Source: JANPLD01 sp964445765
Lineage (GTDB): Bacteria; Pseudomonadota; Alphaproteobacteria; Rickettsiales; UBA8987
NCBI GenBank assembly: GCA_964445765.1
Contig: CAYULD010000002.1
Span: 124,001 to 188,000 of the forward strand
Direction: 5' to 3'
DNA length: 64,000 nucleotides
Below are positions 57,648 to 64,000 of this stretch, piece by piece. A program made the translations under genes and the position numbers. Every line of letters starts with the position of its first letter. Position 1 is the first letter of the stretch. The notes under the pieces are model-generated. The model did no database searches, was not told the origin of the DNA, and worked only from the letters and a program-made list of their open reading frames with translations.

Positions 57648-60229
57648 AGCTTTTTGAAATTTAGTAAGCCATCAGAAACAGAAACCATAACTACATTGCC
57701 TTCTTTAACCTTACCACTGATAATATCTGAAGCAAGGCGGTTTTGAAGCTCCCTCTGAATAACTCTTTTAAGCGGTCTTGCACCATAAATTGCATCATAG
57801 CCATTTTGGGCAATCCAATTTTTAGCCTCATCAGAAATATTAAGGGTAATATTTTTCTGTTTGAGTTTAGCCAAGATATTTTTAAGCTGAATATCAACAA
57901 TTCCAACCATATTTTCTCGCTTGAGCTTATTGAATAATAATATTTCATCAAGACGATTAATAAATTCTGGCCTGAAATTATTACGAACTTCTTGCATTAC
58001 TTTAGGGCGAGCTAAATCAACTGGGTCATTCTCTTTAAGCTCCGCAATATATTGAGAGCCTAAATTTGAGGTGAGAATTATAATTGTATTAGTGAAATCA
58101 ACTGTTCTGCCTTGAGAATCAGTAAGCCTTCCTTCATCTAAAACTTGTAATAGAATATTAAAAACATCTGGGTGGGCTTTTTCAACTTCATCAAAAAGCA
58201 CAACTTGATATGGCCTTCTGCGAACGGCTTCAGTTAATACGCCGCCTTCTTCATAGCCAACATAACCGGGAGGTGCACCAATTAAGCGAGATACGGAATG
58301 TTTCTCCATAAATTCACTCATATCAATACGAACCATTGCAGTTTCATCATTAAAGATAAATTCTGCAAGTGCCTTTGTTAGCTCAGTTTTACCAACACCC
58401 GTTGGCCCCAGAAATAAGAATGAGGCGAGTGGCCTTCTTTCATCATTAAGCCCAGCTTTACTTCTGCGAACTGCTTCGCTAACGGCTTTTACGGCTTCAT
58501 CTTGTCCAACAACTCTTTTGGCAAGGTTTTTCTCCATCTCTATAAGTTTTAGCCTTTCACCTTCTAGCATTTTTTCTACTGGAATGCCTGTCCATTTTGC
58601 AACCACACCTGCGATATCATCATCAGTTACTGCATCGTGAACAAAGGTTACATTTGATTCTTCCTCAAGCTGAGAAAGCTTTTTTTGAAGTGATGGAATA
58701 ATTCCATAAGCAAGCTCACCAGCCCTTGATAAATCACCTTTTCTTTGTGCTATTTCTAAATCTTTTTTTGCCTCATCAATTTTACTTTTGATATTTTTAA
58801 TACCGGTTAATTTTTGTTTTTCTTTATCCCATTGCTCTGTAAGCTCTTTGGCTTTAGCTTCAACTTTTGCAAGCTCCTCTCTTATTTTAAGAAGCCTATC
58901 CATTGATGCTTCATCGGTTTCTTTGCTTAGTGCCTCTTGCTCAATTTTTAGCTGAATAATTTTTCTATCAAGCTCATCAATTTTTTCAGGCTTACTATCA
59001 ACTTGCATTTTTAGTTTGCTTGCAGCTTCATCAACTAAATCAATGGCTTTGTCGGGTAAAAACCTATCTGTAATATAACGATTTGATAGGGTTGCAGCCG
59101 CAACTATTGCACTATCAGAAATTTTAACGCCGTGATGAACTTCATATTTACCCTTAAGCCCCCTTAAAATTGCGATAGTATCTTCAACGCTTGGCTCACC
59201 AACAAAAACTGGCTGGAAACGCCTTGCAAAGGCTGGGTCTTTTTCAATATGCTTACGATATTCATCAAGGGTGGTTGCACCAATACAATGCAATTCACCC
59301 CTTGCTAAAGCGGGCTTTAGAAGGTTAGAGGCATCCATTGCCCCTTCTCCCTTACCAGCACCCATTAGAGTGTGAACTTCATCAATAAATAAAACTATAT
59401 CACCTTCTGCTTGGCTGATTTCATTTAGAATAGATTTAAGCCTTTCTTCAAATTCACCCCTGAAAGAAGTGCCTGCAATTAATGAGCCTAAATCAAGTGC
59501 CATAAGCCTTTTACCTTTCAGATTCTCTGGCACATCACCTTGCACAATTCTTTGGGCTAACCCTTCAATGATTGCGGTTTTACCAACACCCGGCTCCCCA
59601 ATTAAAATTGGGTTATTTTTTGTTCTTCTGGAAAGAACTTGCATTGCCCTGCGAATTTCTTCATCACGCCCGATAACTGGGTCTAACTTGCCTTCTGCGG
59701 CTCTTTTAGTTAAATCTATTGAGAATTTTTCTAGGGATTGATAAGTGCTTTCAGCATTTGCAGAATCAGCTTTTCTGCCTTTGCGAACTTCTTTAATCCC
59801 TTTTTGCAATTTTGCTTGATTAAAACCACTTGCCTCAAAAATTTTAATTACTTCGCTTGAGCCTTCTTCAAAAATAGCCTCAATAAATCTTTCAGAAGTG
59901 CCAAACTCATCACCATTCTTCTTAGCAAGCTCTGAGGTTAATTCTAATAATTTTGAAAGTTTTGGATGTAAATAAAGCTCACCCTCGCTTGCACCTGAAA
60001 CTTTAGGAAGTTTTTCAACCTCTTTAATGATTTTTGAGTAAATATTATCCGCATCAGCATTATTTATTTGGGCAATTTTGCGAATAACCCCATCTTTCTC
60101 AGGGCTTAAGAGTGATGCCGTAACATGAAGCTCAGTAAGCTGTTGATTTTTATTACGAAGTGCTGATTGCGTTGCATCCTGCACCGCCTCTTGAAAAGCT
60201 ATGGTATATTTTTCAGGTTTATAAGACAT
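57644..60229 (-). CDS. clpB: Disaggregase chaperone ClpB
   Basis: 861 residues, usual length. The Clp N-domain (about 1-145), first AAA+ module with Walker [10 protein letters not shown], the long coiled-coil middle domain (about 400-525, rich in Lys and Glu), and second module with Walker [10 protein letters not shown] and arginine-finger and sensor motifs are all present. With DnaK it rescues aggregated proteins. It ends inside a short palindrome (57626-57647). No heat-shock promoter was picked out with confidence in the 190 bases before the start. Confidence 0.97.
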   Translation of the reverse strand: MSYKPEKYTIAFQEAVQDATQSALRNKNQQLTELHVTASLLSPEKDGVIRKIAQINNADADNIYSKIIKEVEKLPKVSGASEGELYLHPKLSKLLELTSELAKKNGDEFGTSERFIEAIFEEGSSEVIKIFEASGFNQAKLQKGIKEVRKGRKADSANAESTYQSLEKFSIDLTKRAAEGKLDPVIGRDEEIRRAMQVLSRRTKNNPILIGEPGVGKTAIIEGLAQRIVQGDVPENLKGKRLMALDLGSLIAGTSFRGEFEERLKSILNEISQAEGDIVLFIDEVHTLMGAGKGEGAMDASNLLKPALARGELHCIGATTLDEYRKHIEKDPAFARRFQPVFVGEPSVEDTIAILRGLKGKYEVHHGVKISDSAIVAAATLSNRYITDRFLPDKAIDLVDEAASKLKMQVDSKPEKIDELDRKIIQLKIEQEALSKETDEASMDRLLKIREELAKVEAKAKELTEQWDKEKQKLTGIKNIKSKIDEAKKDLEIAQRKGDLSRAGELAYGIIPSLQKKLSQLEEESNVTFVHDAVTDDDIAGVVAKWTGIPVEKMLEGERLKLIEMEKNLAKRVVGQDEAVKAVSEAVRRSKAGLNDERRPLASFLFLGPTGVGKTELTKALAEFIFNDETAMVRIDMSEFMEKHSVSRLIGAPPGYVGYEEGGVLTEAVRRRPYQVVLFDEVEKAHPDVFNILLQVLDEGRLTDSQGRTVDFTNTIIILTSNLGSQYIAELKENDPVDLARPKVMQEVRNNFRPEFINRLDEILLFNKLKRENMVGIVDIQLKNILAKLKQKNITLNISDEAKNWIAQNGYDAIYGARPLKRVIQRELQNRLASDIISGKVKEGNVVMVSVSDGLLNFKKL

Positions 60230-60429
60230 AATTTTTTCTATTATTTTTTATAAAAATATCTTCTAACTTTAAGATAGTGTTTGATTATTATCATTCAATA
60301 TCAATATTAATTATTATTTTTTGCCTAGAAAACCCTTTACTTTTAGCTAAATTCATATAAAAGCCCCAAACTATTTGATGATAGTAGTTTATTAACACCA
60401 GCAAAAGCTGGCTAACAATGGTAATCAAT

Positions 60430-61128
60430 ATGTCTACAACAAAAAGAGCAGTTCTTAAAGCAGAGCCAAGAAATAACAAAGGCACAGGTGCCGCTAGAGA
60501 AGTTAGGAAAAATGGTAATATTCCAATAACTATTTATGGTAAGAATAAAGAACAATTATTTCTTACAACTAACACAAAAGATCTCAATACTGAATATTTA
60601 AGAGGTAGATTTTTCTCTAAGGTAGTTGAAATTGAAGTTAACGGAAAAAAAATTCTTGCCAACCCTAAGGAAATTCAATTTGATAGGGTTAAAGATATTC
60701 CAATTCACGCTGATTTCATAGCTGTTGATGAACATTCACAGATTAAAATTTCTGTTCCAGTTGAGTTTCTTAATATTGAAAAATGTCCGGGTCTTAAAAG
60801 AGGTGGTGTTCTTAACGTGGTTAGAAGAACCGTTGATATTTTCTGCAACATTGATAACATTCCAGAAAAACTAACTGCTGATCTCGGAAGCCTTAAAATT
60901 GGTGATAATATTAAATGGAGTGGCCTTGGCAAACCTGAAGGTGTTACACCTTTCATTAAGAATAGGGATTTCACAATTGCAACTATCGCAGGCAGAAGTG
61001 CTGATGAAGATAAAGCTGAAGGTGCTGATGCTAATGCTCCAGCTGCACCGGTTGTTACTGGCCAAAAGAATGCTAACGCACAAGCTGATGCTCAAAAAGC
61101 ACCTGCAAAACCAGCGACTAAGAAGTAA
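60430..61128 (+). CDS. rplY: 50S ribosomal protein L25/general stress protein Ctc
   Basis: I use the ATG at 60430 (MSTTKRAVLKAEPRNNKG), giving 232 residues; an ATG-type start at 60418 adds only 4 residues. The N-terminal L25 domain binds 5S rRNA, and a C-terminal TL5/Ctc beta domain follows (about 100-190). The Ala/Asp/Gln-rich tail (about the last 40 residues) is low complexity. ILANPKEIQFDRVKDIPIHADF is diagnostic (landmark DRVKDIPIHADF). It is not adjacent to pth, its frequent partner. Confidence 0.95.
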   Translation: MSTTKRAVLKAEPRNNKGTGAAREVRKNGNIPITIYGKNKEQLFLTTNTKDLNTEYLRGRFFSKVVEIEVNGKKILANPKEIQFDRVKDIPIHADFIAVDEHSQIKISVPVEFLNIEKCPGLKRGGVLNVVRRTVDIFCNIDNIPEKLTADLGSLKIGDNIKWSGLGKPEGVTPFIKNRDFTIATIAGRSADEDKAEGADANAPAAPVVTGQKNANAQADAQKAPAKPATKK

Positions 61129-61184
61129 TATTCTTATTGCTAAATCATTCTGGGTTAAGCAAAAAATCTAATAAATAATTTGGC

Positions 61185-63287
61185 TTGCTTAGAATTATTG
61201 GCAAATATGTTTCTGATTTTTTCTTTCTTGAATATAATTTGGGCAGAATAGCTTTGCTGATTCCAATTATTTTTGCTTCTGGAATTGCAAGTTATTTCTG
61301 CTTAAAATTTGAGCCTAAAATTACCCCTTCAATATATGCGGTGATAATGTTTTTATCACTTGCTCTGCTTGCTTATTATAAAAAACGCTTAGTTTATTTT
61401 TATTTATCAATTTCTTGTTTAATATTTTCAATAGGTTTTTTGCTTGCAAAAATAGAGGCGGATTATAAAAACCACCCAAAAATTCAAGAAAATCTAGGCG
61501 TTATATGGCTTAGAGCTAAAATTCATAAAATTGAAGCAGAGGAAAAATTTAATCGCCTTATTCTAAAAGAAAATAATTTATGGCAACCTAAAATTGGTAA
61601 ATTTTCAGAGGATAAAACCCCAAAATATATAAGGTTAAATGTAAGAACAAAATTAACCCAAAATGGCAAAATTTTAGATTTTAGCAAACTTAATCAAAAT
61701 GATTATATTCAAGTAAAAGTTATTTTGTCTCCACCTGCTTCACTTCCTGCTTTTCCTAATGCTTATGATTTTGCAAAATATTCTTATTTTGAAGAAATTG
61801 GTGCAGTTGGCTTTGCTATTTCAGAAGTAAAAATTTTAGAAAAAAACCAAGCGGATTTCATTCAAAAATTGCGTAGCAAAATTAATCAAAGAATTGAAAA
61901 ATCATTTGAAGATAAAAAAACTATAACCATTGCGAAAGCCTTAGTAACTGGGGATAGGGCGGCACTTGATAACCAAACTAATGAAAAATTAAGATATAGT
62001 GGGCTTGGGCATATTTTATCTATTTCTGGCTTGCACCTTTCAATTGTAATGGTTTGGGTTTATGGTTTTTTAAGGCTTTTAATTGCATTATTTCCTATAT
62101 TTGCCTTAAAATTTGATAGCAAAAAAACCAGTGCAATTCTTGCAATATTATTTGGGCTAATCTATTTATTCATAGCTAACAAGCCAATTCCAGCGGTTCG
62201 CTCATATTTAATGTTAACCTTATTTTTTGTCGGAATATTATTTAATAGAGAAATTTCACCCTTTCGCCCTTTAGCACTTGCCGCCTTAATAATATTAATT
62301 ATTGAGCCAAGCTCTTTAGTAAATGTATCATTTCAACTTTCATTTGCGTCTATTACTGCACTAGCTGGAATCTATGAAATTTACATTCGTTATTTTGGAA
62401 AAAATAATGAAAATCACAATGAAAATTTTATAAGAAAATTTTTCAAATATTTACTGGGGATTATTTTTTCTTCGCTAATTGTTGGGTTTATAACTGGGCC
62501 AATTATGGCTTATCATTTCAGTAATGTTTCTAAGTTTTCTGCGGTTTCTAATCTGTTAACTTTGCCGTTTGTAAGTTTTATTACAATGCCATTTTTAGCA
62601 ATTGCAACTTTGTTTTCCGCCTTTTCATTTAGTGAGTTTTTATATAAGCCTGCTGAAATTGGTATAAAAATTATGCTTTTTTGTGCAGAAAAATTTGGTG
62701 ATGCAAACTCTGGTATTATTAGAATATCTGCACTTCCTGAGTATTTCTTAATATTAATTTCTTGTGCGTGGCTATGGTTTTTTACCTTTTCTAGTAAAAT
62801 TAGATTTTTAGCAATTCCGTTTATTATTTCGGTTTATGCTCTTATTATTTTTGCCCAAAAACAGCCAGATATATTGATAGATGAAAAAGCTAAAACTTTT
62901 ATAATCAAAGCCAATAATGAATATTATATTTATGGCAGAATTGGTGGCTTTAAGCTGAAGCAATATAAAGAAAAACTAGGCGTAAATCAATTTTTGAGGA
63001 AAAAGAAAAATGAAGAAGATAAATTTTGTAATGATAGTTTTTGTGAGATAAAAAATATTTTAATCGCTAGAAATAATATAAAACTTAGAGAAAACCTAAA
63101 TTGTAAAAAATATAAGGTTGTTGTTAATTTAACTGATGATAAAATCTGCCAAGCTCCAGCTAAAAACAAAATTATAACCAAAGATAGCCTTAAAAATTAT
63201 GGCACTCATTTAGTTTGGCAAAACGGCAGAATTGAAAACTCAAGAGATTTTTCCGGCTATAGAATTTGGAATTTTTCTAAACTTTAA
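61185..63287 (+). CDS. comEC: ComEC/Rec2-family DNA-uptake channel protein
   Basis: 700 residues from a TTG start. Two N-terminal membrane segments, an OB-like DUF4131 region (about 80-215), then the competence domain with about eight membrane segments and the hallmark GLGHILSISGLHLSIV. The C-terminal 150 residues resemble only the remains of a metallo-beta-lactamase domain: no His-cluster motif is visible, so nuclease activity is doubtful. ComEC carries single-stranded DNA across the inner membrane in natural transformation. It converges on infC, overlapping by 11 bases. Confidence 0.9.
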   Translation: MLRIIGKYVSDFFFLEYNLGRIALLIPIIFASGIASYFCLKFEPKITPSIYAVIMFLSLALLAYYKKRLVYFYLSISCLIFSIGFLLAKIEADYKNHPKIQENLGVIWLRAKIHKIEAEEKFNRLILKENNLWQPKIGKFSEDKTPKYIRLNVRTKLTQNGKILDFSKLNQNDYIQVKVILSPPASLPAFPNAYDFAKYSYFEEIGAVGFAISEVKILEKNQADFIQKLRSKINQRIEKSFEDKKTITIAKALVTGDRAALDNQTNEKLRYSGLGHILSISGLHLSIVMVWVYGFLRLLIALFPIFALKFDSKKTSAILAILFGLIYLFIANKPIPAVRSYLMLTLFFVGILFNREISPFRPLALAALIILIIEPSSLVNVSFQLSFASITALAGIYEIYIRYFGKNNENHNENFIRKFFKYLLGIIFSSLIVGFITGPIMAYHFSNVSKFSAVSNLLTLPFVSFITMPFLAIATLFSAFSFSEFLYKPAEIGIKIMLFCAEKFGDANSGIIRISALPEYFLILISCAWLWFFTFSSKIRFLAIPFIISVYALIIFAQKQPDILIDEKAKTFIIKANNEYYIYGRIGGFKLKQYKEKLGVNQFLRKKKNEEDKFCNDSFCEIKNILIARNNIKLRENLNCKKYKVVVNLTDDKICQAPAKNKIITKDSLKNYGTHLVWQNGRIENSRDFSGYRIWNFSKL

Positions 63288-64000
63288 TAGGGCTGAAATT
63301 TTGAACTAGTGATCCCGCTTCCATTTTTGCAGGTGCATCTGGCTTGCCATATTCTTTTAATGCTTCAACAATATCTGCCATTTTCTTAAAGCCAATATCT
63401 ATGTGGGCGTTTTCTCTACCCTTAAATTTCATAGAAAATTTAACCTTATCGCCATCTTGCAAAAATTCTACCGCGTGTTTAATGCGATATTCTAAATCGT
63501 GGGGATCAGTATTATAGCGGAGTTTTATCTCTTTTAAGTGAACAATTTTTTGATGTTTTTTTGCTTCTTTCTTTTTCTTTTGTTGCTCATAGAGAAATTT
63601 ACCTAAATCCATTATTTTACAAACTGGCGGCTCTGCATTCGGGGAGATTTCCACTAAATCTAAATCTGCATCTTGTGCCATTGAAAGGGCTTCTCTAAGG
63701 GCTATAATACCTACCATTTCGCCGTTTTCATCTATCAAGCGAACGGGATCAGCTTTAATATATTGATTAACTTTAGGCCCATCATTTTTGGCATTTTTTG
63801 CGTATTTATCTTCTTTTTGGTTATTGTTATCCCTTTTGAAAGGTGGCCTTGCACCGCTATTAAAAGCAGGCTTAGAGCCTGAGTTAAACGGAGGTTTAGA
63901 GCCAGAATTGAAAGGAGGCTTTGTGCCTGAATTATAAGGTGGCCTTGCACCTGAGTTATTATTTGGGTTTTGCGGTCTATTTCCGAAAGATTGGTTATTC
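63277..64000 (-). CDS. infC: Translation initiation factor IF-3 with a repetitive N-terminal extension (5' end beyond window)
   Basis: The IF-3 core (PVRLIDENGEMVGIIALREAL, LDLVEISPNAEPPVCKIMDLGKF, KEIKLRYNTDPHDLEYRIKHA; landmarks SPNAEPPVCKI and HDLEYRI) ends at 63277. The frame does not stop at the internal ATG at 63738 but continues to the right edge. It reads VNQYIKADPVRLIDENG, preceded by an Asn/Lys stretch and then by at least five tandem units of the type (S/A/T)(K/R)PPFNSG. The true start is outside. IF-3 checks start-codon pairing on the 30S subunit; the extension is unusual in length and repetition, and its role is unknown. It converges on comEC. Confidence 0.9.
   Translation of the reverse strand, partial: NNQSFGNRPQNPNNNSGARPPYNSGTKPPFNSGSKPPFNSGSKPAFNSGARPPFKRDNNNQKEDKYAKNAKNDGPKVNQYIKADPVRLIDENGEMVGIIALREALSMAQDADLDLVEISPNAEPPVCKIMDLGKFLYEQQKKKKEAKKHQKIVHLKEIKLRYNTDPHDLEYRIKHAVEFLQDGDKVKFSMKFKGRENAHIDIGFKKMADIVEALKEYGKPDAPAKMEAGSLVQNFSPIKV

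Overview
The window is AT-rich bacterial chromosome, densely coding on both strands. It most resembles an alphaproteobacterium of the Rickettsiales type. Support comes from a very large VirB6 beside VirB4, a separate VirD4, a DUF3576 lipoprotein, LptE close behind leuS, the divergent xerD / aroK-aroB block, and an N-terminally extended S9. It does not look like a fully reduced intracellular parasite. It carries argG, argC, aroK, aroB, hisZ, cimA, nadB, panD and coaBC, so it probably makes at least some arginine, aromatic amino acids, histidine, isoleucine, NAD and CoA. The nearest analogy I know is the biosynthetically rich, extracellular or free-living Rickettsiales lineages; that placement is inference.

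Layout. 1-9.6 kb: the end of a ceramidase-like membrane protein, tolB, nadB-nth, argG, virD4-lptF and argC. 9.6-11.6 kb: tRNA-Ser(GGA) followed by a small accessory patch (a DUF2971 gene, a badly decayed gene, no housekeeping genes). 11.6-20.8 kb: rplM-rpsI, xerD, aroK-aroB-lolA, yggT, a CHASE8-type histidine kinase with an unusual receiver-ATPase partner, and queA. 20.9-28.4 kb: murC, a ParDE-like toxin-antitoxin pair, hisZ, a Bax-inhibitor-1 protein, and pth-murE-murF. 28.5-31.4 kb: a divergent 618-residue PLP-fold protein, a frameshifted dinD-like gene and tRNA-Gln(UUG). 31.6-45.2 kb: eno, glyS, panD, secG-coaBC, cimA, a DUF3576 lipoprotein, leuS, a deleted methyltransferase remnant, lptE, an XRE regulator and hisS. 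45.4-52.8 kb: virB4-virB6. 52.9-64 kb: an orphan coiled-coil membrane protein, gyrB, dusB, clpB, rplY, comEC and infC, which runs off the right edge.

Functionally the genes describe a Gram-negative envelope (TolB, LolA, LptE, LptF; MurC, MurE and MurF, with a MurE motif for meso-diaminopimelate), a type IV secretion system spread over at least two loci, and normal translation machinery.

The intergenic regions contain several families of dispersed palindromic repeats. In two places one palindrome lies inside a member of another family, which suggests successive insertions. The least explained items are the PLP-fold protein at 28545-30401, the tandem-repeat N-terminal extension of IF-3 at the right edge, the nested palindromes, and the REC-ATPase response regulator. 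I found no CRISPR array, rRNA, transposase or clear phage module.
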